Positions 54,140 to 64,000 of a stretch of DNA of 64,000 bases are shown here, one piece after another. The translations under genes and the position numbers were made by a program. This DNA comes from Diphasiastrum complanatum. Taxonomy: Eukaryota > Streptophyta > Lycopodiopsida > Lycopodiales > Lycopodiaceae. Position 1 is the first letter of the stretch; each line of letters begins with the position of its first letter. The notes under the pieces were generated by a model, which was not told where the DNA came from, did no database searches, and was given only the letters and a program-made list of their open reading frames with translations. The DNA is taken from contig CM055112.1 of assembly GCA_029204225.1 (NCBI GenBank), forward strand, positions 21,952,578 through 22,016,577, read 5' to 3'.

Positions 54140-57100
54140 CAAATAATTAAAAATCATTGAGATCAGGCTTGTTAAATTGGCGGAGCAGGCTGCCAAAACT
54201 TGCGTAATCGGCTGCCATTCACCGGAGTATCAATTCATTTTCCATCCAAGTGCTCAAGAATTATTGTGCCATAGTTTAGAATTTCCTTCACTTTATACGG
54301 GCCTTCACCGGTAAACTTCAATTTTCCCTTTATCAGCTTGGTTTTGTACATCAGTGTCCCCTGCTTTCAGATCTTTTTTGTGCAATCGACGATCGTGCCA
54401 TGCCTTGCGGCGGGCTTTCTCTGCTGCTAATGCATGAACGGCCATCAATCGGGTTTCACATAATTTGTGCAACACTTTATGACGTAGTTGTAAAGACTTA
54501 TCATCATTTAACCGTTATGTTGCCGCTATGTGTAAAGATGGGATTAAAAATTCAATCGGCATGACAACATCTTGACCATAGATCGGTTGAAAGGGTGTTT
54601 GATTTGTACTATTTTTGTAAGTAGTTCTGAATGCCCATAATGCTGCATACAGTTTATGTTCCCAATCAGACCGACTCGCTTCAACTGTCTTTGTCATAAT
54701 GGTGCAGAGAATCTTATTGGAAGATTCAGCTTGGCCATTCCCTCTGGGATAGTAAGGAGTACTTAATCTGTGTATAACAAAAAAATCTTCCAATAAACAC
54801 TTTATTGTTTGATTAACAAAGTGTGTACCCCGGTCACTGACAATCTCGATCGTACATCCAAATTTAATTATAATATTTTCATAGAGAAACTTGGCCGTAG
54901 ATTTTGCATCAACAACTTTGACAGCTTTGGCTTCAACCCACTTGGTCATATAATCAGTTGCTACGATAATTTATCGGGTCTGAGGACCTTGCGCGACAGG
55001 ATGAATAGGACCAACATAATCCAGTCCCCATTTTTCAAACGATGCTTGCGATAAAACCGGATGCAAGGGTTCATAGTTTTGTCCAGTAGGTCATCGTGCT
55101 CGCTGGCAAACATCACATGTCTGAATAAAATTTTCTGTGTCCTTATGAAGCGTAGGCCACCAACAACCTGATTGCAAAAGTTTGCGAACAGTAATATCTA
55201 TAGAGAAGTGTCCTCCGTCCATGCCATCATGTGAAAACATGATTAAATCTAGGATTTCATGCAGTAAAACACATCTTCGTAGAATATTGTTTGATCCACA
55301 ATGATACAATTGTCTTGCAATTAATTGATAAGATTGAGCCTTATGAATCAATTGTCTCTTCTGTACTTTTGTCAAAGAGTCATTCGGTTGTCCTAACATC
55401 AGGTACTCAACAATATCCGTTGCCCACTCAGGTATTGCTTCTACATAGAACAATGCAGCATCTGGTAATTCATCATCCACTTCAATATTAACTGGTGCGG
55501 ATTCAATTCACGAAACGTGATCGGCTAGATAATATTGCTTCCCCTTTTGAACCACAATTCGAAAATCAAATTCACTCAATAAAAATAACCATCTTGCTAG
55601 TATTGCATGTCTTGTTTACCAAATAAAGTAACGGCTAATGATCCGTATAAAATGCAAAATGCGTTTCACAAAATTTTCGAACAGAAAAAATCATGGCTAA
55701 CGCTTCATGTTCTGTTGTTAAATAATTCTTCTCTGGATCTGTAAGTTGTCTGCTTGCAAATCGTATAGGATAATCTTTCTTATAATCACTATAATCACCT
55801 GGCTGCGTCAAAACTGATCCAATGGCATATTTCGAGACATTCATATGAACAAAAAATTCAACCGTCCAATCTGGAGAATGCAGTATTGGTGCTGAAGTTA
55901 ATGCTTTTTTTTAATTTTTCAAAGGCTTCTAATGCCTCTACTGTCCAAATAGGAACAATAGTCAATTTGTCTTGCTAAATTCGCAAAGAAGATAATAAAA
56001 ATTTGATAGTAGTTTGCCTGACCCATAAACACATAAACTCCACGAATCGTTGTTGGCGATGGCAATTCCACAATAATCTTGATCTTAGAATAATCTGTGG
56101 CAATACCATGTCTCGATATCACATGGCCAAGCACACTCCGTGGGAAACCCATATCTGGCATTTTTTTTGGATTTAGAGAAATTTGATATTTGCGGCATCG
56201 TTCAAATACTTTCTCCAATCGATCCAAGTGGTCTGTATCTATACTATGGACTCCCAGGTCAACCAAGTTAATTTCTAGGAATTTTTGTAGATAATCTTTA
56301 AAAGCAAATTGCATTACTCTTTGGAACGAACTTGGTGCATTACAGAGTCCAAACGGCATTACTTTGTAAGCATAGGTGCCCCATTCTGTTGCAAAAGCGA
56401 TTTTGTGGTGATCGGCAGGCGCTATCTTAACTTGGTTGGACCACTAAATCCATCCAGAAAACTATAAGCTTCCACTCCAGCAAGGCGATCCAAAATGCTT
56501 TCAGTAAAATGTAACGGAAAGTGATCCTTCCGCGTCACCTTGTTCAAAGCCTTGAGATTCACACAAATTCTCAATTTTCCATTCTTCTTAGGAACAATGA
56601 CAATCGGTGAGATCCATTCGGTATGCTCGATCTCATTGATGAAATCGGCATCAAGCAATATCTGAAGTTCTTTCTTTATCAGATCCACAACAATAGGATT
56701 ACAGCGATAGAACTTTGTAACCTTTCGAACTGCATCAAGTACTAAAGGTATGGTATGTTCAATAACTGACATCGGAATATCCTTCAGATCTTGATAAGTC
56801 CATGCAAAGCAATCTTGATACTTAATAAGTAACATGTGGAGTGCTTGATATTGTTCAGGATTAAGTTGTGATCCAACTTTCTGGTTCTCCTGATTCGGCA
56901 AGATTCATTGGATGTATCCTAGTTGGGCCATCGTAAACATCTTTCGATTCTGGAACCTGTTCTTCAGGTTTACGATGCGCTTTAGGTAACATGATAACCA
57001 CATCATCCAATGTATAACGTTTAAAATGTTCGGGCATATCATGCTGGACTACATCTGCTTGTTCCTTTTTGAAAGGACTCGTCTTGGATCTTCGCTTAGC

Positions 57101-57567
57101 CTTCTTAGCAGGAATTGATCGTGGAGGTGATGACTTCCGAGACGATAATGTCTTGCTAGAATTCTGACTTGTAGAATCATCCTCGACTTTTCCTTTGTCT
57201 TATCTAGTAAGGGTGGCACATTCGCTGAATCAATCTTTTGAGGAGGATTATCCCATTTCATGACCGTATTATAATATTGCTTGGCTTGTTTCTTTGTCAT
57301 TAACCCTATGATCTTGTCTTCCTTCAATATAACTGCTTTGGGTGGTTCATCAGGAACATTACGCACTCCAAATCTAGTCGGACCCATATGATTTAGAATT
57401 TGCTCATCAGTAAGTTCTGCATGGTCATCATAAGTCAAGACATGACTCACAGATATAAGGTCATCTTCAATCAGATCTGGTAAATTAGATTTCAAACAAG
57501 CAAATCCACTCAAATCAAGCAAAATCACTCCCAAACTAACCCTAAATGCAGGTCTAACACTATTCAT
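54140..57567 (-). pseudogene. Tat-like gypsy pol (RT, RNase H, integrase)
   Basis: 57567-57049: an N-terminal region of unknown role (ELTDEQILNHMGPTRFGV). RT 56901-56422: FAWTYQDLKDIPMSVIEHTI, DLIKKELQILLDADFI, WISPIVIVPKKNGKLRICVN, AYSFLDGFSG. 56359-55919: MPFGLCNAPSSFQRVM, then LEINLVDLGVHS where FLDDF is expected, so a catalytic Asp is lost. RNase H 55844-55635: SKYAIGSVLTQPG, LTTEHEALAMIFSVRKF. Integrase 55480-55091: SHDGMDGGHFSIDITVRKLL, CDVCQRAR; 54949-54515: MTKWVEAKAVKVVDAKSTAK, EIVSDRGTHFVNQTI, STPYYPRGNGQAESSNKIL; C-terminus near 54300: GPYKVKEILNYGTIILE. The word TKWVEA and the EWISPIVIVPKK block are typical of the Tat/Ogre group. Confidence 0.85.
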
Positions 57568-57640
57568 GCCGCGACAAGATGCCTAATGCAAGCTAACCAT
57601 CCAACAAACATGCTGCAAACTGAAAAATTGGCGTAGCTCT

Positions 57641-57655
57641 CCGGCAACGGCGCCA
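57641..57655 (-). other. Primer binding site, tRNA-Asp type
   Basis: Minus-strand TGGCGCCGTTGCCGG, 4 bp after the LTR end, matches the site complementary to the 3' end of plant tRNA-Asp used by many Tat and Athila elements. Confidence 0.82.
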
Positions 57656-57659
57656 TAAT

Positions 57660-58409
57660 TGTAGTTGGTTTCTTTCCTTGCCTAACCTCAATCCAAGATC
57701 TAATCAATCTAGCATCAAAGAGATGAAGTTAGTTGTCACGCATAGATTTGTTCCCATGAGAGCGATAGTATAGTTCAGATTTCAGCATGAATGGAAGATC
57801 CAAATCTAACTCTAACATCCATTAACCCTAAGCATTAACACTACATCCATTAACACTACAATCCACAACAAAGATAGCTTACTCTTTCTCTCTCTCCCTT
57901 TCTCTCTCATAAAAAGTACAATAACATGCAATCCCAATAACAATCAGATCCAACAATTAGCAAAATCCAATAAAACCATGAGAGATGGAGGAAAAGTGAT
58001 AGAGAGCAAGGACATTCATCAATCCATTTCTAAAGAGAACCAATCTGCTTTATTGAAATGAGAAAATGAACATGTGTAGGAACTCGAGTTGGTCTCTTTT
58101 TATAATAGAGAGGAGGACTCTGGCCTCTGAATCCTATTGGTCCATTTCTGCCTCCCTAATTATTCAAATTTAAAAAAAAATTGCGAACCATCCAAATTGG
58201 AGGGAAACTCAACTTTATTCACTAACTTGACATTTAGGCCCTGCGACATTAAAAGTCCCGCAAAAACAGCCTAAAGTCCTTTTATTGACTTTCTAATTAA
58301 TCAAATCTCTATGTGATCATCGGGTTGGACTTACACACGTAGGGTGCCAAATCCCTCTCACTTATTAACTAGGATTAGGGTTGCCTTGGGATCCACAAAC
58401 CCTCCAACA
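57660..58409 (-). repeat. 5' LTR of the Tat-like element
   Basis: Minus strand: begins TGTTGGAGGGTTTGTGGATC at 58409 and ends AACCAACTACA at 57660, 750 bp. It contains a TATA-like CTATTATAAAAAGAGACC (about 58108-58091) and CAATAAAGCAG further down. There is no partner LTR in the window. Confidence 0.75.
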
Positions 58410-58860
58410 GCCCAGTCTCCTGGAGATTTAACCACCACTTATAGGCCATGGGCCCTAGGGAAAGACTGGCCTGAATAGCTTGCAAATGGTCAGGGTTCTG
58501 TTTAAGAGCATGAATGTTCTTCCATTTGCTGAGGAAGTTTTGTAGAATGTCTGCGTTTCTATCCTTCTCTTCTCCAATAAAAGTAGGAGGCTTTAAGTCT
58601 TTAAAGACACTGGGGTGAGACCTCATAGGCTCACCCAAAACTGATGGAAGTGGAAAAGGGGACAACTGAGAGGTGGAGGGAAGTCTTCCTTTTGCGGAAC
58701 TCAAAATCAAGCCTTTGAGCTCAACGAACGAGTCGTTCACACCGGACTTGAAATTGGCTAAAGCCAGTTTCAGTTCATTCACCTCTGTTATCAAATGGAG
58801 AAACTGCTACTTGGTAACCAATTCGTCGAGTCCTTCGGCGAATTGTTGTTAAAATGGGAA
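58410..58860 (-). pseudogene. Gypsy family B, copy C: gag N-terminus
   Basis: The minus-strand frame matches copy B gag almost word for word: ELKLALANFKSGVNDSFVEL, SAKGRLPSTSQLSPFPLP, FKDLKPPTFIGEEKDRNAD and SLGPMAYKWWLNLQETG. The first part (58860-58795) aligns with the EELDELVTKE start of B but is out of frame. The match ends at 58410, where the Tat-like 5' LTR begins, so the remaining gag was displaced by that insertion. The continuation is not found to the left within the window. Confidence 0.85.
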
Positions 58861-59215
58861 AGAATCGCCTTTGTCAGAAAAGAAACAACGAAACATTTTT
58901 AGGGTTGTTGTCTTTTGCTTGGTTTCATTTTTGGCCTTTAGTTAGAGGAAAAACAATTATCGTTTTATTGTCTAGAGATTGATCGTAGCTCTATACAATG
59001 ACAATATAAACAATTGCTTATGCAATGCCAACACACTCAAATGATTGAGAACTCAATGAAACAATAAGATACATTACACACTTACATGCACAATGTATTT
59101 TACTATTCTCTACTAAGTTACTAACTTCTAACTGAAGTTTTATATGCCAAATTTTCAACAGATTAACTAATAAAAATCTTGAACTCCATATGTAAAAAAC
59201 TAGCTGGTACCAACA

Positions 59216-59363
59216 CTGAAGTATATGGCGGCAACATCCCCAAAAACTATCCAAGAGAGGAGAAGGAAATCTCTCAAGGTACCTGAAATCAACTGAAGTA
59301 TATGACGGCAACATCTCCAAAAACTATCCAAGAGAGGAGAAAGAACTCTCTCAAGGTACCCTG
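59216..59363. repeat. 77-bp tandem duplication
   Basis: CTGAAGTATATGGCGGCAAC (59216) recurs as CTGAAGTATATGACGGCAAC (59293); both units continue through AAAACTATCCAAGAGAGGAG. It lies in the tail of element E. Confidence 0.85.
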
Positions 59364-59870
59364 ATGATCTCGGAACACCAAAACAAAGTGGCAACTCAGC
59401 ATCGGAGACCAAGCGATATGGAGCAACCCGAAATGATGGGAAACCTGAAGATCACCCAGACAAACAGTAGCTGGAACAAAGGCAATAACCCAAGCCATCA
59501 GGATATGCCAAGCCTAACAATGGCAACAATCCGAGGAATAGATAGAGAGCCACATGCATAATCATAGAGATATCCACACCATAGGCAATTAGTAGTATGG
59601 AAAAACCAGCACCAATCAACAGGTTTAAATGAAAACCAAGCTATATGTAATAGCCAGGAATGCCATATATCCATAGCTCGATACGTAATAACCAGAAATG
59701 CCAAATATCAAGAGGTAAAAAGAAATCAATCATGTGAAAAACCTCTAATGCATAAAAAGCCCAAAAGTGTATACCATCGGCATGGACTGCAACAAACCTA
59801 TATGTAGAAACACAAGGAGATTGAAGGATGCCCGTATACTCATCTAGAAAGATCCTAGCATATAAATACC

Positions 59871-60461
59871 CTAGATAAGTAGTAGTGACCATCTGGCAAA
59901 TATCCTCGAATGGAAAATGTGTAACAGTAAGGCCAAAGGTGCATGAATCATGTTAGGAACCGTAGAAATATCATGAGACAGATCACAAACCTCAAGCAGA
60001 GATCCATGGAGTAAAGCGAAAGAAGATACAACCTGAACACCAATAGCGAGGGAACCATCAAACATGGACCCGTGAAGAACCCCATAGAAATCAGCAGGAA
60101 CATCGGCCATAACGGAGTCAAGAGATGGAGATATAGAGACTAATGGAGAAGATACTACACCAACCACCGAACCAGGAGGGCTATCTGAGGTATGCACAAA
60201 AGCAATAGTAGAAATACCACCAAGGTATACGGCCTCAATATCAATAAAACCAGGAGTGACCACTGAATAGGATACTTGTGAATCAAGGCATATAGGCACA
60301 AGGCATGCAGCAACAACCTGTAAATTTGGAGCAACATCAACCTGAGGAAGAGAACCCACGGATGGTGAAAGTGAAGCAGCAACTGATGTACTCTGAATGG
60401 AAAGAAGAGCTACATTGTGAGCCTTTGGCAGACTACGCATAAACTGCTTCCCGGTAACCAA
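59871..60461 (-). pseudogene. Unassigned ORF of element E, absent from element D
   Basis: A 196-codon minus-strand frame directly after the protease region (GIDSQGDYQLVTGKQFMRSL links them in one reading). It is Ser/Val/Leu-rich with words VAACLVPICLDSQVSYSVV and SVVGVVSSPLVSISPSLDSV; no motif of RT, integrase or envelope is visible. In D the sequence jumps from the equivalent of YQLITEKQ to the downstream tail, so D is a deletion derivative. It may encode the C-terminal part of a gag-protease fusion. Function unknown. Confidence 0.4.
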
Positions 60462-60594
60462 CTGATAGTCACCCTGGGAATCAATACCAACAAGTGAATG
60501 ATGTTGACCAGCATGAATAAAGGAAAGTGTCTACTGAGAGACATCTACAACAACAGTACCAAGTGAAGAGAACCAGTCTGCACGAAAAATAATG

Positions 60595-61282
60595 TCATAG
60601 TGCTAGAGGAATGATGTAGAAATCTGCCTTACTAGAAAAATCACCAATGCGATAATCCAAGCCCTGAAATATCTGAGAACTGGGAAAAGAATGGGAACGA
60701 GCAACTTCAATACTGAGAGGTTGGGAAGCAGGAACAGATGTAGCACGAATCCTGGTGGAAATGTAATTTCTAATAAATGAATGTGTACTGTCTATATCCA
60801 CTAAAGAAGCACAATCTCGCCCCACATCTAGAATAATATGATCCACAAATGGAACAACATACGTAGGCATAATAACAGAAGCATCAATTGATAAGTTTTG
60901 GCCTAAATATGCATCTAGAAGAACCGCATACTCATCTAGACGGGGTATCAGCAAAATAAGCTAGTGAGTATACAATAGGACCATCATGAAATGTATAACC
61001 ATATGCCATATGGAGATCTACTGGAGAAGCCAAAGCATCTGAAAGAGCAATCGTAGACCCATGAATAATATCGAAATAATAAGCATAGGCGACAATATCT
61101 ATCGCATGGCGCTCAGGAACATGAGTAGCATCAAAGTACTCAACAACAATATCGAAGCATGCAACAACATCAACAATAGCAACAAGGCATACTATATTAG
61201 TATCAAAGCATGGAACAATCATAGCATGCAACAACATCGGTAGCACCATCAAAGCATGCAACGACATCATCAATAGTATCAT
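60595..61282 (-). pseudogene. Asp/Cys-repeat region and retropepsin of element E
   Basis: The frame 61282-60932 carries CFDTNIVCLVAIVDVVACFD-like repeats, as in D, then FDATHVPERHAIDIVAYAYY. After a frame change, 60954-60595 has DEYAVLLDAYLGQNLSIDAS and CASLVDIDSTHSFIRNYIST, so the DTGS active site has become DIDS. The flap-distal IIPL region follows. The same protein parts occur in D in the opposite orientation. Confidence 0.65.
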
Positions 61283-61364
61283 AGCATGCTATATCAGTAT
61301 CAAGGACCATATCAGCCGCAACCTGTATATGTGAATCAGCATCAGTAGGAACCTGTATATGTGA

Positions 61365-61940
61365 CTATGACTCACTATGGGATACAATGACGAGCTCAAG
61401 TAGATCAATAACTATCTCAAGTAAATCAGGCAACTCGCTCACACAGTGTGATATAGAATCATCCTCATGTGTATCACTAGCAATGTGTGAATCAATCTCA
61501 TGTGAATCGCTAGAAATGTGTGACTCTATCTCTATTTGTCCTGCACAAGAAAATGGAACCTCGCATATGGAAGAATGCTCACGAGAGGAATCAGAAGGAG
61601 GAACTCTCAAGACCTATAACACCACTCATAAGAGCGACAGGAGGAACAATAACAGAATTATCATCGAAAAATATAAGAAGGCAAAGTACTGGTAGAAAGT
61701 CATGCCACTCAAGGATAGGCGGATGAGAATGGACATGGTCAAACCACTTCGACCTAGCAGAACTTTAAGAGAAAAATTGCATCAAGAATCTTATTTGGAC
61801 CTGGACAAGGTGGCCGAGAGGTGTCAAAGTGATACTGAAGACGTGTGAGCCATTTATCGAACATATGTTCAAATGATATATCACTATTAAAAACAAAAAG
61901 ATAGTCTAGAGGGGATAGAGACCGAAAATCAGAAGTCATG
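61365..61940 (-). pseudogene. Gag-like ORF of element E
   Basis: Minus-strand MTSDFRSLSPLDYLFVFNSD starts at 61940 and continues HMFDKWLTRLQYHFDTSRPP and ILDAIFLLKFC before a stop near 61754; the D copy instead reads LLKGFARLKWFDYV here. The Ser/His/Asp-rich tail (61610-61365: DSREHSSICEVPFSCAG, HISSDSHEIDSHIASDTHED) lies in a later frame. Same protein type as 44953-45457. Confidence 0.5.
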
Positions 61941-63325
61941 ATAAAAAATAAAATTAAAAGTAACGGATTAGAATACGTAACCCAATGATCCAAATAATTT
62001 GGGCGGTTTTTATTTTTATTTTTTATAATGGAGCGTAGAAAACGAAAAAAAAAAGTGTAAAACGAAATCGACGATGAAAATGAATTATGGAATTGAAACA
62101 CAAATGGAACGGAAACTAATAACAAATAACGAAAGACAAAATGAAAAATGCAATGGACAACACAAACTACAAAATGGAATGGAAATAACAAAACAACAGC
62201 CACAGGCAGAAAGTTAAGCTAGGCAAGACGCTAATCAAGTGGACGAACTAAAGGAGAGGACATAAGTCGTCACAACAGGTACACCAATGAAAAGACGTGA
62301 AAAATCCTGGTAAAGAAAGAAAAAAGAGGGAAATGACAAATAGTATAAGTAGTACCTCGCAACTGCAATCGAAAGCGTGCTGAAAACGGTAGTAAAATGG
62401 AGAGATACCGGACAGCCACCAAATAGAGATAAGAGGGGCCTCCAAAAGCAACCAAATAATGAGAGAACTAAGTAGCAAGTAGTGGAGTATATGGCTGGAA
62501 AGTGGACAGCCAAGTATAGAAGGTGAGTACCAAAAAGAGAAGGTTAGGCAGCCAGCAAGCAAAGCTGGAAAATCAGTAGAAAGAAGGTGGAGACAATGCA
62601 AGGAGGGGTGGGCTGGGAAAGAGTACAAATAGATTGAGTTGTGAACAACAAGCGGAGAGTAAAGTAGGGTGCTGGAAGTAGGTGATGGTGGGCTGAAAAA
62701 TGGGCAGTAGGTGGGCACTAGTACTCCTCCAAACAATAGTGATAATCTGCAAAACAAGTGGAGAGAGAAAGCTGAAGATCCAATCTGAAAATGCTGAAGG
62801 TCCAAGCTGAAAATGGATGTTGGGCAGCAGCTAGTAAGATCCACAAATGTCCTACAAAATGATGGAAAAACAGCTGAAAACGGTGATGAAGTAGGGTGCT
62901 AGACAGCCTCCAACAAAACCACGAAATGGGCAGCAAATCGGTGGAGAAAATCGACGAAAGTGACAAGGTAGTAGGGCGCTAGCCAGTCTCTACCAAATCT
63001 GGAGGCTACAAACATAGACAAAAACGAACGAAAGTGACAAGTATGAAGGGGCTGAACAGCCTACAAACAAAAGTGAAGAGAGGGCTGAAAATGGAAGGAG
63101 AAATGGACGAAAGAGATGAGGGAATTGGGTGCTGGACAATCTGCAAACAAGCTGGGCTTAGCGCCAGAAATAATCTGCCAAACATTTTTTTTTCTGGCCA
63201 CCAAATTTAGCTGAAGTACTTTTGCTAACTGTCCACTAAAGCTCCACCAAGGAAAATGCTCTGATGGAAGCTGGTCCTCCTCCAAACTGTGCTGAATGTT
63301 GCTGAAGCAAAGAGATGAATCAGGA

Positions 63326-64000
63326 TAGACACCACTAATGTATGTGTGCCAACCCTGTCTCAACTCTCCATCATGGAATTGCTCCTCCCTCCCCCATAAT
63401 GGGTGGAGAAGGCAACTCATAGCATGCAAAGGTTGGTGAAACCAATGCCATCTACTTTGCCACCAAAGGGCCCTAATCTCCTCAAGTCTGAAAATTGCAT
63501 AAGTCAAAATGTCAAATGAATACTTGAGTCTCGATACATCACGTAGCATGCTTATTTGGAAATCGGCAATCAAAATGGATCATGCTCATTGCTTATCACA
63601 TATAGATAATAAGCTTATAACACATACCCGTCAACACAGATGACCATGCAAGATTGAAGCTGCTCTCCCAGTCTATCAATAAATCATGCATCATTCCAAA
63701 AAAATGATGATAACACAATACCTCAATTCTCTTTGATCTGAGCTCTCTCGATGGCACCCACTATACCACTAGTTGGAAGCCTCAGGCTTGCATGTACTTT
63801 CAAAAGTCACTCCAAACTGATAAAAATGTATGCAAACCTGTTTAAATTTTTGAAACATGAAACCAACTATAGTCCATCAGTCACATAGTGGACCATGATA
63901 AAACCTAAAGGCATGAGAAATATAAAAAGCATATTGAGCAAAATTAGTGTACTAATCTGGTAGGGGCAGGCCTCAAGATCTTCAAGCTAAAATGAAACCT
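63326..64000. other. No gene seen
   Basis: Right end of the window, outside the homology between elements D and E. I see no LTR border, primer site or coding reading here. Confidence 0.4.

Larger units (their letters stand above)
54140..58409 (-). mobile_element. Decayed Tat-like Ty3/gypsy element with 5' LTR, lacking gag and 3' LTR
   Basis: Minus-strand order: 5' LTR (58409-57660), primer site (57655-57641), then pol without gag or protease (57567-54140). The 3' LTR is not found. The 5' LTR starts immediately after the gag word GACTGGGC of gypsy B copy C, so this element inserted into that gag. The YxDD box is destroyed and at least five frame breaks are present. Confidence 0.8.
59000..63325 (-). 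mobile_element. Gag/protease-only retroelement, minus-strand copy (E)
   Basis: This is the inverted partner of element D (43849-46785). In minus order: leader (63325-62000, including the CATCTCTTTGCTTCAGCAAC word shared with D), gag-like ORF (about 61940-61365), Asp/Cys-repeat region (61282-60932), protease region (60954-60595), an extra 0.6-kb ORF absent from D (60461-59871), and a tail (59790-59200) whose first part is shared with D. No RT or integrase is visible. Neither LTR was identified; upstream homology with D stops at about 63325, before D's primer site. Confidence 0.72.

Overview
This is nuclear DNA of a land plant, almost certainly a large-genome seed plant: intergenic or intronic sequence packed with nested retrotransposons and small DNA transposons. 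Evidence: plant-type Ty1/copia and Ty3/gypsy elements primed by plant initiator tRNA-Met and by a tRNA-Asp-type primer site, two kinds of LINE, hAT-like MITEs, very long (GA)n/(CT)n arrays, and one recognisable host gene (an oxysterol-binding-protein-related protein, ORP1 class) split by plant-type GT..AG introns. No tRNA or rRNA gene, CRISPR array or bacterial operon is visible. Species cannot be named from the sequence.

Layout, left to right. 1-1227: unassigned, with two small tandem repeats. 1228-2689: a copia RT fragment fused in frame to a gypsy gag/protease fragment (gypsy family B, copy A). 3066-9414 (minus): six exons of an ORP1-like gene with one nonsense codon and no 5' or 3' exons, its 4.4-kb intron holding LINE debris. 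9463-15173: (CT)/(GA) arrays around a minus-strand LINE with ORF1, APE endonuclease and RT. 15840-17540: decayed LINE RT pieces and a retroelement protease scrap. 17562-20545 (minus): a copia element whose RT/RNase H has been deleted. 20974-21307: GT/GA arrays. 22417-30241: a hAT-like element (ends CATAG...CTATG, perfect 8-bp target duplication) that carries two unassigned ORF regions and a 5'-truncated chromodomain gypsy (copy B). 30590-39232: more CATAG-family elements, one of which is split by a complete non-coding LTR retrotransposon (32799-37602, TSD GTTCC). 39480-42010: L1-like LINE and gypsy RT remnants. 43849-46785 (plus) and about 59000-63325 (minus): two inverted copies of a gag/protease-only retroelement. 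Between them lie a complete, young copia element (47170-53600, TSD AAAAT, intact 1,317-codon ORF), a decayed Tat-like gypsy (54140-58409) and a third gypsy B gag piece that the Tat element interrupts.

The only coding region that looks functional is the copia polyprotein at 47820-51773. The most interesting unexplained system is the set of CATAG-ended, 8-bp-TSD elements. They share ends and, in several cases, an internal module, but each carries its own iterated palindromic word in the subterminal arms (GGTACCGC, GGAACCGTGG, GCGAATCG/CGATTCGC, or GAAACG/CGTTTC).
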